NCBI GenBank assembly: GCA_965246915.1
Contig: CBDFGB010000010.1
Coordinates: forward strand, 1 to 64,000
Direction of reading: 5' to 3'
Length of the DNA stretch: 64,000 nt
Source of the DNA: CAVRQM01 sp965246915
GTDB taxonomy: Bacteria > Pseudomonadota > Alphaproteobacteria > Acetobacterales > Acetobacteraceae
Shown here piece by piece: positions 15,586 through 23,313 of this stretch. Made by a program: the position numbers and the translations under genes. Within the stretch, counting starts at the first letter, position 1; the number at the start of each line of letters is the position of its first letter. Under the pieces are notes generated by a model. That model saw only the letters and a list, made by a program, of their open reading frames with translations, was not told where the DNA came from and did not search any database.

Positions 15586-17268
15586 TCACCCGACCTTGGT
15601 GATCGCCCACTTCACGTGCTGCGCCCCGTCCTGATAGCCGGTTAGCACCACCTGCTCGGCGCGACGCGACTCCGGCCCGCCGAGATACAGGCTCTCCTCC
15701 AGCGAGATCTTCGCGCCATCGGCCCGCAGCCGCCAGCCGCTGCCGGACGGCAAGCGCAGCAGCACCGCTTCCTGATCGTGCTGGAGGCTGGCACTTACGT
15801 CGGGATGGAGGTGGAAACGTACCGTGTAGGGCTGCGCGCCCGCTTCGGCATGCGCCGGCTCGACCGCGTCCTCGCCGCGAATATCCTCGCCGCTTTCGGC
15901 CACGTAGAGGCGGCGGCGATGCAGCGCGCCAAAACTCCGGCGCCAGCCGTCATGGCTGATTTCCAACCAATGGGCGCCATTCGCCTCCTGTCGCATCACC
16001 TCGACACGCTCCGGTTTGCGGCCCAAGCCCTCGGGGCGCAGCTCGCTGCTGCTGGTGTCCGCGACGATCAGGGTCGAATGGGCGGCCGTGGCGCGAAGCA
16101 CATCCCGCCATGGCTCGCCCGCCAACGGCACCGCGCCGAGATTGACGATCATCCGCTCGCGCCCGACCGACAGCTCGAACGCGAGGGTCCCGGCATGCGC
16201 CACGCGGTCCAGTTTGACCGCCGCAGGCGCGCCGCAATCGACAATCACCACGGTCCGTCCAGCCTGTAGCCGCTCGAACCCGCCATCGGGCAGCGACATC
16301 GGCGGCCGCCCGCCCCGCCCGGCCTGGTTCAGCACCAACTCGATCAGCGCCGCATCCCCCTCCTTGCCGCCGTTGAACAGCGCGAGCCCGCCATCCCCGT
16401 GCCTCAAGGTCCGCAGCGCCGCCGCCATTCGCTCAATGGCCGTGCCGAGCGCCGCCGGGGCGGCCGCCTGCGTCGCCTGCAGCAACGCCCGGATCTCCAC
16501 CAGGTCCTGCAACGCCGACAGCAGCATGGCGGGACTGCGCTCGGCGTGGCTGCCGTCCGGCAGCACCTGCCGCGCCAGTTCCTGCGGCAGCAGGCGCAGC
16601 GCCCGCGTGAGGTGGGCCGCGTGCTCCGGCATCGCGACCGAGGCGGCGATCACCCCCTTGATCGCGGTGATCGCCCGCGCATCCAACTCCTCGGCGGGCA
16701 GCGCGGCGGCAAGCGTCCGCGCCTCGAACACGAGGCGGGCCATCAGACGTTGGCGGAACCCGTCATCGGCGCTGGATGCGAAGAAGTCATAGTGGCCCAG
16801 CCAGGCGGCGATCCGCCCGCCGGCCACGTCCGGACGGAGCGCGATGCCATTGGGGGGCGGCTCGTCGATCCAGTCCTGCACCAGGTTTCTCGCACGCATC
16901 CGCGCCGCGTCGGTGCCAAGGGCGCGCAAATCGCGCAGCCAGGCGAAACCGTGGGTGTGGGCGCGCATCGCGGGTGTCGCGGCGGCCGGATCGAACTCGC
17001 CTTGTCGCAGCGTCCACGCGCTGCCGGACAGGGTCACCTCGCCCCGCAGCAGAGCCGCGCCCCGGGCTGGATCGCCCGGCCAGGGGTCGCGCACCGGGTG
17101 GGCGGGCGCGTCCGGGATTCGGGCCATCCGCAGGCTCGGCAGCCGCGCCATATGCCGCCGCGCCCCACGCAACCAGCCAGCGGGTCCATCGGCCATCAGA
17201 ACGGTCGCGTCGACCGCACGGCCCGAAGCCGGCCACAGCACTGAGACGTCATGCGGCGTTCTAGACAT
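15586..17268 (-). CDS. Heparinase II/III-like protein
   Basis: 560 residues. The N-terminal half is an all-helical toroid (about 60-330) and the C-terminal half is a beta-sandwich with GGFERLQAGRTVVIVDCG and HAGTLAFELSVGRERMIVNLG, the usual signature of the Heparinase_II_III_C domain in alphaproteobacteria. No signal peptide is visible, so it is presumably cytoplasmic, unlike true heparin lyases; the family in these genomes is often encoded beside rsmB and its substrate is unknown. The ATG at 17268 was chosen because it gives the usual family length; the frame stays open upstream inside rsmB, which is a GC-rich artefact. Confidence 0.83.
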   Translation of the reverse strand: MSRTPHDVSVLWPASGRAVDATVLMADGPAGWLRGARRHMARLPSLRMARIPDAPAHPVRDPWPGDPARGAALLRGEVTLSGSAWTLRQGEFDPAAATPAMRAHTHGFAWLRDLRALGTDAARMRARNLVQDWIDEPPPNGIALRPDVAGGRIAAWLGHYDFFASSADDGFRQRLMARLVFEARTLAAALPAEELDARAITAIKGVIAASVAMPEHAAHLTRALRLLPQELARQVLPDGSHAERSPAMLLSALQDLVEIRALLQATQAAAPAALGTAIERMAAALRTLRHGDGGLALFNGGKEGDAALIELVLNQAGRGGRPPMSLPDGGFERLQAGRTVVIVDCGAPAAVKLDRVAHAGTLAFELSVGRERMIVNLGAVPLAGEPWRDVLRATAAHSTLIVADTSSSELRPEGLGRKPERVEVMRQEANGAHWLEISHDGWRRSFGALHRRRLYVAESGEDIRGEDAVEPAHAEAGAQPYTVRFHLHPDVSASLQHDQEAVLLRLPSGSGWRLRADGAKISLEESLYLGGPESRRAEQVVLTGYQDGAQHVKWAITKVG

Positions 17269-17312
17269 GCGGGGGCATGGGGCACAAGGAACCGCGACGT
17301 GAGAGACCGATG

Positions 17313-18548
17313 CTAACCGCTTCTTCGGAAACGGGCGATGAAGAACCCGTCGAGCCCGCCCCGCTCCGGCCACATCGACGGCAGCGTCCGCGCATATCCC
17401 GACGACGTGACCGCCGCCTCCAGCCCCGGCAGGTCCTCCGGCCGCACCGGATCGGCGACCAACAAGCCGCGCCGCAGCGCCGCCTCGGCACGCGCAAAAC
17501 CCTCCTCGGCGAGCAGCGAGCACACCGCGTACACGAGCCGCCCCCCCGGCCGCAGCATGTTCGCGGCCGACTCCAGCAGCCGGTCCTGCTCGACCGCCAG
17601 GGCGGCGGCGTCGCGGGCGCGTTTCAGATGCGGGATGTCGGGATGGCGCCGGATCGTCCCGGTCGAGGTGCACGGCGCATCCAGCAGCACCGCGTCGAGC
17701 GGTGCCGCCGGCCGCCAGCTCGCCGCATCGGCCACGATCGCGGTGACGTTCAGTCGGAGGCGAGAAAGATTCCCGCGCAGCCGGTCGAGCCGGACGGGAT
17801 CGCGGTCGAGCGCGATCACCTCTGCTCCAGCATCGGCCAACTGTGCCGTCTTTCCCCCAGGCGCCGCGCATAGGTCGGCGACCGCCTCGCCGGGGCGGAC
17901 CGCGAGCAGTCTCGCCGGCAGCGCGGCGGCCGCGTCCTGGACCCAGAACGCTCCGTCGTCGAAGCCGGGCAGGTCGGCCGGTCTGGTTCCCGCCGGCATC
18001 CGGATCGAGCCGGTCGGCAGCGCCTCGCCGGCGACGACCGCGCCGGTGCGCGGCGACAGATCGAGCGGCGCCTCGACCTGGTGCGCCTCGGCGATCGCCC
18101 GCGCGTCGCGGCCCCAGGCCGTCCAGAGCCATGGCGGGGTGTCGAGCCGCGGCCCGTCGAGGTCGTCCAGGGCTGCCGGGCCGGCCTCCGACACGCGGCG
18201 CAGAACGGCGTTGACGAGTCCGGCAAACGGGGCCAACCCCTGCGAGCGGGTCAGCGCCACGGCCGTGGCGACCGCCGCGTGCGCGGGCGTGTCGAGGAGC
18301 AGCAGCCCGGCCGCGCCCAGCCGAAGGATGTGATGCACGCCGACGGGTGGCGCGCGGCGCAGGAACGGCTCTAGCAGCGCATCCAAGCTGCCGAGCCGGC
18401 GCAGCACCGCGGCGGCTAGGCGGTGCCCCGCCGCCCGGTCGCGCGCGTCGAGCAGCGGCAAGGCGTCGAGCGCATCGTCAAGCGGGCGCTGGCGGTCGAG
18501 CACGGCGGAGAGCAACGAGAATGCGGCGTCGCGGGTGGGATCTGACAA
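17313..18548 (-). CDS. rsmB: 16S rRNA m5C967 methyltransferase RsmB-like
   Basis: 411 residues. An N-terminal NusB-like RNA-binding domain (about 1-130) is followed by the RsmB/NOP2 catalytic domain: motif I VADLCAAPGGKTAQL, the Pro-Cys motif DAPCTSTG and the second catalytic cysteine in YAVCSLL. These two cysteines define m5C RNA methyltransferases. The reading frame continues upstream straight through the tRNA gene, so the TTG at 18548 was taken as the likely start; it gives the normal N-terminus, but its ribosome binding site is weak. It is followed 44 nt later by the heparinase-like gene. Confidence 0.9.
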   Translation of the reverse strand: MSDPTRDAAFSLLSAVLDRQRPLDDALDALPLLDARDRAAGHRLAAAVLRRLGSLDALLEPFLRRAPPVGVHHILRLGAAGLLLLDTPAHAAVATAVALTRSQGLAPFAGLVNAVLRRVSEAGPAALDDLDGPRLDTPPWLWTAWGRDARAIAEAHQVEAPLDLSPRTGAVVAGEALPTGSIRMPAGTRPADLPGFDDGAFWVQDAAAALPARLLAVRPGEAVADLCAAPGGKTAQLADAGAEVIALDRDPVRLDRLRGNLSRLRLNVTAIVADAASWRPAAPLDAVLLDAPCTSTGTIRRHPDIPHLKRARDAAALAVEQDRLLESAANMLRPGGRLVYAVCSLLAEEGFARAEAALRRGLLVADPVRPEDLPGLEAAVTSSGYARTLPSMWPERGGLDGFFIARFRRSG

Positions 18549-18583
18549 GCGGTGTCCGCGTGTGTTGGGGCAGCCGGCGGCGG

Positions 18584-18659
18584 TGGTGGAGCTGAGCGGG
18601 ATCGAACCGCTGACCTCCTCATTGCGAACGAGGCGCTCTCCCAACTGAGCTACAGCCCC
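18584..18659 (-). tRNA. tRNA-Ala (anticodon CGC)
   Basis: A 76-nt cloverleaf reads GGGGCTG-TA-GCTC on the minus strand from 18659 and ends with encoded CCA at 18584. The acceptor stem GGGGCTG/CAGCTCC contains the G3:U70 wobble pair that marks alanine tRNAs. The anticodon loop is TTCGCAA, so the anticodon is CGC, decoding GCG, a frequent codon in this GC-rich genome. It lies 35 nt upstream of rsmB on the same strand. Confidence 0.97.
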
Positions 18660-18728
18660 GCCGTCCGGGGCCGGAACATGATGAAGCGGGCGTGCGGCGT
18701 CAAGGCGGCGCTCCCGCACCTTCGATCG

Positions 18729-18785
18729 TTCAACTTTTGGGTTGACTATTGAGAGGACTCATCTACATTCAACTTTATGGTTGAA
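18729..18785 (+). promoter_or_regulatory. Promoter with two palindromic operators of the ArsR-SRPBCC operon
   Basis: Two 18-bp sites share the form TTCAAC-N6-GTTGA: 18729-18746 (right arm GTTGAC) and 18768-18785 (perfect TTCAAC/GTTGAA). A -35-like TTGACT (18742-18747) and a -10-like TACATT (18764-18769), 16 bp apart, lie between and within them, and the second site contains the start codon. Transcription would begin at or near the ATG, giving an almost leaderless message. The layout fits direct autorepression by the ArsR protein. Confidence 0.72.
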
Positions 18786-19145
18786 CTAACGACGCCCCAG
18801 CTGGACACGGTTTTTCACGCGCTGGGCGACGCAACGCGTCGGCGGATGCTCCGTGACCTCACGGGCGGAGAGCGCACGGTCAGCCAACTCGCGCAGCCCT
18901 TCGCAATGTCGCTCGCGGCGGCGTCCAAGCACATCAAGGCGCTTGAGAACGCCGGCCTGATCCGGCGCGAGGTGCGCGGCCGCACCCATCTGTGCCGTCT
19001 GGACCCCGGCCCACTCGCCGGCGCGCAACAATGGCTGCGTTTCTACGAGGGCTTCTGGACTGAGCGTCTGGACGGCCTCGAACGCCTCCTCCGCGAGGAG
19101 GACGCCCGGCAAACCACCAACCCGAAAGAAGGAGACGATCCATGA
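18777..19145 (+). CDS. ArsR-family winged-helix repressor
   Basis: 122 residues. The winged-helix domain covers residues 8-90: FHALGDATRRRMLRDL, the recognition region TVSQLAQPFAMSLAAASKHIKALENAGL (about 34-61) and the wing RREVRGRTHLC. No metal-binding cysteine pair (CxC) is present, so it is not a classical arsenic sensor; it belongs to the group that is co-transcribed with AHSA1/SRPBCC proteins. Its ATG sits inside a palindromic operator, and its stop overlaps the next start (ATGA). Confidence 0.92.
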   Translation: MVELTTPQLDTVFHALGDATRRRMLRDLTGGERTVSQLAQPFAMSLAAASKHIKALENAGLIRREVRGRTHLCRLDPGPLAGAQQWLRFYEGFWTERLDGLERLLREEDARQTTNPKEGDDP

Positions 19146-19675
19146 CCGAACTCGCGACCCTGGACGCCTATGGCGTGCTGACCGAGCCTGCGACCCTGCG
19201 GATCCAACGGCTTCTACCCGGACCGATCGAACGCATCTGGGCCTATCTCACGCAGAGCGAACTGCGGCGGCAGTGGCTGGCGGCAGGTGAGATGGAGACA
19301 AAGGTCGGCGCGGCTTTCGAGTTCGTCTGGCGCAATGCCGAGCTCAGCGACCCACCCGGCCAGCGGCCGCCCGGATTTCCCGAGGAACATCGGATGCAGA
19401 GCCGGGTGGTCGAGTGCGACCCGCCCCGGAAGCTCGCCATCACCTGGGGAAGCGCCGGGGGCGTATCATTCGAGTTGGAGTCCAGAGGCGAAGACGTGCT
19501 GCTCACCCTCATCCATAGTCGGGTGCCCGATCGCGCGACATTGCTGAACGTCAGCGCGGGTTGGCACGTGCACCTGGACACTCTGGTTGCCCGCGCGACC
19601 GGCGCGAAACCCGCGCCATTCTGGGATGGTTGGAGCCGCCTGAAGACGCAATACGAGGAACGTTTGCCGGCCTAG
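19142..19675 (+). CDS. SRPBCC (AHSA1/START-like) domain protein
   Basis: 177 residues with the helix-grip fold of the AHSA1 family: LRIQRLLPGPIERIWAYLT at the start, EMETKVGAAFEFVWR, and the C-terminal GWHVHLDTLVARATG that forms the long closing helix. Members bind hydrophobic ligands in a deep pocket. Paired with an ArsR-type repressor it is usually thought to bind or modify the inducing compound, but no ligand is known here. The gene is translationally coupled to the repressor. Confidence 0.88.
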   Translation: MTELATLDAYGVLTEPATLRIQRLLPGPIERIWAYLTQSELRRQWLAAGEMETKVGAAFEFVWRNAELSDPPGQRPPGFPEEHRMQSRVVECDPPRKLAITWGSAGGVSFELESRGEDVLLTLIHSRVPDRATLLNVSAGWHVHLDTLVARATGAKPAPFWDGWSRLKTQYEERLPA

Positions 19676-19684
19676 ACGAACCGG

Positions 19685-19709
19685 CGGGTCGGTGCGACGC
19701 GCCGACCCG
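19685..19709 (+). terminator. Strong GC stem-loop after the SRPBCC gene
   Basis: CGGGTCGG (19685-19692) pairs perfectly with CCGACCCG (19702-19709), with possible extra inner pairs, starting 10 nt after the stop codon. TT follows but there is no long T-tract, which is common for terminators in GC-rich alphaproteobacteria. Confidence 0.55.
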
Positions 19710-19787
19710 TTGCCCAGGTCGATCCGGTCCGCAGCCTAGCGGTCAACCCTCCGCCGTGTTGGACGATCTCTCGCCGCAGACCTCCTC

Positions 19788-19837
19788 GAGGTGACCGGAA
19801 TCCCGGTTGGATCGATCTCGATTGCACCAGTCACCTC
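19788..19837 (-). terminator. Two-armed inverted repeat at the end of the liv-pca operon
   Basis: GAGGTGAC (19788-19795) pairs with GTCACCTC (19830-19837), which includes the pcaB stop codon. A smaller arm, ACCGG-AATC-CCGGT, lies just inside. On the minus strand this could fold as the operon's terminator or as a 3'-end protecting structure; no T-tract follows. Confidence 0.4.
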
Positions 19838-20873
19838 ACGCCGCGTCGCCATCCGTGAACCGCAAGTCGGCCAGGATCGCCTCGGCATGACGCAGTGCAG
19901 CGCCGGTCGCGATGCACAGGCCGGGCAGCAGCATCCATTCCAACGTCCAGGCCGCACCCGAGCGCTCGTTCTCGTGCACCAGCGCCTGCGCCAAGGTTCC
20001 GGCCTGCCCCGCGGCGAACCGCGCCAGCGCCACCAGCGCCTCGGCGGCCACCGGATTGGATTTGTGCGCCATCGCCGACGAGCGACCGCCTCCCGATAGC
20101 CGCACCGCGCCGATCTCGTTCTGCGACAGCAGAGCGATATCCTGTCCGATCTTGCCCAGCGATCCGGCCACCAGCGCCAGCCAGAACCCGAATTCCGCGA
20201 TGCCGTCGCGCGCGGTGTGCCAGCACGGCGCGGGATGCAGGCCGAGGCGCGTCGCAAGCCCGTCGGCAACGGCATCGCCCTGCCCATCCAGCCCGCCGCG
20301 CGTGCCGACCGGGCCGCCGAGCTGCACCACCAACAGGCGCGGGGTGAGTTCGACCAAGCGTCGCGCATGCCGCTCGAGCGGGGCGCGCCACGCATCGACC
20401 TTGTCGGCGGCCGTGATCGGCAGCGCCCGCTGCATCCTGGTGTGCCCCATCAGGATCACCCGGCCGTGCACCCGGCGCAGTTCCTCAAGCCAAGCGATCA
20501 CCCGCTCCAGTCGAGCCCCGAGATCGCCGACGACGGCGGCGAGCCGCAGCACCAGACTTGTGTCGACCGCGTCCTGACTGGTGGCCTGGAAATGCACCCA
20601 CGCGCGGTGCGGTGGATCGACGCGCTCGCGCAGCGCGGCGACGAAGGCCGGGCCGAGCACGCCGTCGGCCGCCATCCCGACGCGCAAAGCGTTGTGGTCC
20701 ACCTCGAACCCGTCGCAAGCCTCGGCGATCGCGGCGGCGGCCGTCACGGGGATGAGGCCGCACGCCGCCTGCGCCGCCGCGAGCGCCGCCTCGAAGCGCA
20801 GCATCGCGGCGATGTCGGCCTCGTCGCTGAACCAGGGCGCGATCGCCGCGTCGCCGATCAGCGCATCGAGCAT
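19836..20873 (-). CDS. pcaB: 3-carboxy-cis,cis-muconate cycloisomerase
   Basis: 345 residues of the fumarase/aspartase superfamily. It catalyses the closure of 3-carboxymuconate, the PcaGH product, to 4-carboxymuconolactone. The superfamily signature loop appears as SSAMAHKSNPVAAE; upstream blocks TSQDAVDTS and GHTRMQRALPIT are typical of the PcaB branch. It is shorter than many PcaB proteins (about 350 versus up to 450 residues), lacking the C-terminal extension. ATG 20873 was chosen; GTG at 20882 is an alternative in the same frame. It is the last gene of the long liv-pca operon, 11 nt after pcaG. Confidence 0.92.
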   Translation of the reverse strand: MLDALIGDAAIAPWFSDEADIAAMLRFEAALAAAQAACGLIPVTAAAAIAEACDGFEVDHNALRVGMAADGVLGPAFVAALRERVDPPHRAWVHFQATSQDAVDTSLVLRLAAVVGDLGARLERVIAWLEELRRVHGRVILMGHTRMQRALPITAADKVDAWRAPLERHARRLVELTPRLLVVQLGGPVGTRGGLDGQGDAVADGLATRLGLHPAPCWHTARDGIAEFGFWLALVAGSLGKIGQDIALLSQNEIGAVRLSGGGRSSAMAHKSNPVAAEALVALARFAAGQAGTLAQALVHENERSGAAWTLEWMLLPGLCIATGAALRHAEAILADLRFTDGDAA

Positions 20874-20884
20874 ACGCCCCACGC

Positions 20885-21463
20885 TCAGATATCCAGGAAC
20901 ACGGTCTCGTCCGGTCCCTGCAGACGGATGTCGAACACGTAACGGCCCGCCTCGTCGCGACGGGCCAGCAACGTGCGGCGACGGTTCGGGTCGGGAATGC
21001 GCGCGAGCAGCGGATCGCTCGCGTTGAGCGCGGCCTCGTCCTCGAAATAAAGGCGGGTGTGCAGCCCGGTGTTGATGCCGCGCGCGACAATCCAAACCGA
21101 GATATGTGGCGCCATCACGCGCCCGTCGGGGCAGGTCACGCATCCGGGCTTGATCGTCTCGAAGCGGAACAGCCCGCTCGTCATGTCGGTCGGCTGCCGC
21201 CCCCAGCCCGGGAAGCCCGGGTCCCGGTTGTAGCCACCGTCCGCGTCGGCCTGCCAGACTTCGAGCAGCGCGTCGGTCAGCGCCGCGCCGCCACCATCGA
21301 ACACTCTACCCGTCACGACGATACGCTCGCCACGCGTTGCCGGCGACACCATCGCCTGGCCGAGATCGCGCTCCCACACGCCCGCGATCCCCGCGAAATT
21401 CGGGTTGCAGCCGATATGGATATAAGGACCGGCGGTCTGCGACGGCGATTCCCGTAACGTCAT
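20885..21463 (-). CDS. pcaG: Protocatechuate 3,4-dioxygenase alpha subunit
   Basis: 192 residues. It has the intradiol dioxygenase fold (TAGPYIHIG, DALLEVWQADADGGYN, GLFRFETIKPG) but lacks the full set of iron-binding residues, which is normal for the alpha chain; the active site is completed by the beta chain encoded just upstream. Together they open protocatechuate between the hydroxyls to 3-carboxy-cis,cis-muconate using O2. The start overlaps the pcaH stop as ATGA, so stoichiometric synthesis by coupling is likely. Confidence 0.93.
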   Translation of the reverse strand: MTLRESPSQTAGPYIHIGCNPNFAGIAGVWERDLGQAMVSPATRGERIVVTGRVFDGGGAALTDALLEVWQADADGGYNRDPGFPGWGRQPTDMTSGLFRFETIKPGCVTCPDGRVMAPHISVWIVARGINTGLHTRLYFEDEAALNASDPLLARIPDPNRRRTLLARRDEAGRYVFDIRLQGPDETVFLDI

Positions 21464-22176
21464 GACGCGGCCTCGAAGAACGTCGCGCGGCGGCCGCGCA
21501 GCACGATGTCCCAGCGATAGGCCAGCGCATCCATCGGCACCGTGTTGCGGCGGTCGAGCGTCGCGATCAGCCGCTCGACCGCCGCGCGTTCCGGGATCGT
21601 CGCCACGATCGGGCAATTCCAGATCATCTTGTCACCCTCGAAATACATCTGGGTCACCAGCCGCTGCGCGAAGGCATGCCCGAACAGCGAGAAATGAATA
21701 TGCGCCGGTCGCCAGTCGTTCGGCCCATTCGGCCACGGATAGGCGCCCGGCCGGATCGTGCGGAACGAATACCAGCCGTCCGTGTCGGTGATCGTCCGGC
21801 CGCAACCGCCGAAATTCGGATCGAGTGCGGCCTGGTAGCCCTCCCGCGCGTGGCGATAGCGGCCGCTGGCATTGGCCTGCCAGCATTCGACCAGCGAGCC
21901 GCCGACGGGACGCTCGTTCTCGTCCAGGACACGGCCGAACACGACAATGCGCTGACCGATCGCCTCGCCCGCCTTTGCGTAATTGCGCAGCAGATCGTGG
22001 TCGAGCGGGCCGATCAGGTCGTGGCCGAACACCGGGCCGGTGAGCTCGGACTCGCTTGCGGGCATCGACAGCAAGGCATGACGTGGCGACCGCAGCACCG
22101 AGCTTTTGTAGGCGGCGCTCAGCGCGTGCGGATGCCACGCGCGATCGCGGGGATAGAACGGTCCGTCATGCCGCAC
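21460..22176 (-). CDS. pcaH: Protocatechuate 3,4-dioxygenase beta subunit
   Basis: 238 residues. The iron ligands of the intradiol family are all present with the exact spacing known from the Pseudomonas enzyme (39, 13 and 2 residues apart): Tyr107, Tyr146, His159 and His161, the last two in RPAHIHF. SLVECWQANASGRY and DGWYSFRTIRPG are family blocks. The GTG at 22176 was chosen because GAGGAG lies 8 nt upstream; another GTG at 22185 overlaps the pcaC stop. It forms the Fe(III) active site of the PcaGH complex. Confidence 0.94.
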   Translation of the reverse strand: MRHDGPFYPRDRAWHPHALSAAYKSSVLRSPRHALLSMPASESELTGPVFGHDLIGPLDHDLLRNYAKAGEAIGQRIVVFGRVLDENERPVGGSLVECWQANASGRYRHAREGYQAALDPNFGGCGRTITDTDGWYSFRTIRPGAYPWPNGPNDWRPAHIHFSLFGHAFAQRLVTQMYFEGDKMIWNCPIVATIPERAAVERLIATLDRRNTVPMDALAYRWDIVLRGRRATFFEAAS

Positions 22177-22181
22177 CGGGA

Positions 22182-22529
22182 TCACTCCTCGGCCAGCACC
22201 GACTTGGCGAGTCGGAAGGCGCGGTTGGCCGCCGGAAGGCCGGCATAGATCGCGACATGCATCAGCGTGCCGCGAATATCGGACAGAGTCGTCCCGGTAT
22301 TGCGTGTCGCCCGAAGATGCATGGAAAGTTCCTCGTCGTGGCCGAGTGCAGCCAGTAACGCGAGCGTCACGATCGACCGTTCGCGCAACGTGAGGTCCGG
22401 GCCGGACCACACCGCGCCCCAGGCGAACTCCGTGATGAACGACTGGAAGTGAGAATCCAGTTCGGTCGTGGCGGCCGTCGCGCGATCGACGTGCGCATCA
22501 CCCAGGACGCGCCGACGAATCTCAGACAT
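22182..22529 (-). CDS. pcaC: 4-carboxymuconolactone decarboxylase
   Basis: 115 residues, a single small helical CMD domain (AhpD-like fold). SFITEFAWGAVWSGPDLTLRERS and ALGHDEELSMHLRA, with the HxxE-type pair, match PcaC. It removes CO2 from 4-carboxymuconolactone to give 3-oxoadipate enol-lactone, the substrate of PcaD encoded just upstream; the genes overlap by 8 nt. Confidence 0.94.
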   Translation of the reverse strand: MSEIRRRVLGDAHVDRATAATTELDSHFQSFITEFAWGAVWSGPDLTLRERSIVTLALLAALGHDEELSMHLRATRNTGTTLSDIRGTLMHVAIYAGLPAANRAFRLAKSVLAEE

Positions 22530-23313
22530 GTCCCACCCCCGCCAGGTGCCGGCGGATCAGCGCCGCGAGCGCGTCCGGCTGATCGATACACGGCAAGTGG
22601 CCCGCATTCTCGATGATCTCAAACGTCGCGCCGGGGATCATCGCGGCCGTCTCGCGCACCAGATCGGGCGGCGTGGATCCGTCCTCGTCGCCGACCACGC
22701 ATAGACAGGGCGCGCCGATCGCACCAGCGTCGGGGCCGAGGTCGGTGTCGCGGATCGCCTCGCAGGTCGCGACATAGCCGCGCGCCGGCGTGCGGGTCAG
22801 CATGTTGCGCCAGCCGGCAAGGGCGTCCTGTCGTTCAACGCGAAACCGCTTGCTGAACCAGCGCTCGAGCACCGCCTCCGCGATGGCGTCGAGCCCATCT
22901 TGTTCCACCGCCGCGATGCGGGCCGTCCATGTCTCGCGCGTGCCGATCCGCACCGCGGTGTCGCACAACACTATCGCGCGCAGCCGGGCAGGATGCCGCA
23001 CGGCGAAACCCTGCGCGATCATGCCCCCGACGCTGAGCCCGACCACCGCGCAGGATTCGATCCTGAGATGGTCGAGCAGACCCACGAGATCCTCGACATG
23101 GTCATCCATATCGAATGGTCCAACCGCCACGTCGGACAGGCCGTGACCCCGCAGATCGTAGCGCACGACGCGATGTCCAGGCAGCAGCGCCGCAACCTCG
23201 TCCCATATACGAAAATCGCTGCCGAGCGAGTTGCAGAACGCGACGGCCGGGGCATCGGCCGGCCCGGAGTCCCGCCAGTGCAGCACCCCGCCGTTGATGC
23301 GCGAAAACCTCAC
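22522..23313 (-). CDS. pcaD: 3-oxoadipate enol-lactone hydrolase
   Basis: 263 residues, an alpha/beta hydrolase. The nucleophile elbow is GLSVGG with Ser94; FCNSLGSDFRIWD supplies the oxyanion loop and NAGHLPCIDQP the catalytic histidine, all as in PcaD/CatD. It hydrolyses the enol-lactone to 3-oxoadipate. The GTG at 23313 overlaps the stop of the preceding dehydrogenase gene (GTGA). No pcaIJ or pcaF follows, so the final thiolytic steps are encoded elsewhere. Confidence 0.93.
   Translation of the reverse strand: MRFSRINGGVLHWRDSGPADAPAVAFCNSLGSDFRIWDEVAALLPGHRVVRYDLRGHGLSDVAVGPFDMDDHVEDLVGLLDHLRIESCAVVGLSVGGMIAQGFAVRHPARLRAIVLCDTAVRIGTRETWTARIAAVEQDGLDAIAEAVLERWFSKRFRVERQDALAGWRNMLTRTPARGYVATCEAIRDTDLGPDAGAIGAPCLCVVGDEDGSTPPDLVRETAAMIPGATFEIIENAGHLPCIDQPDALAALIRRHLAGVGHV

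Noticed and set aside
17269..18132. Long in-frame extension of the heparinase-like gene upstream of 17268
   Set aside because: It runs antiphase through rsmB, has Arg/Gly-rich low-complexity content and no similarity to the family; the frame is open only because of high GC.
18549..18719. Reading frame of rsmB open through the tRNA-Ala gene
   Set aside because: A tRNA with CCA end and G3:U70 lies there; a protein start before it would put the tRNA within coding sequence.
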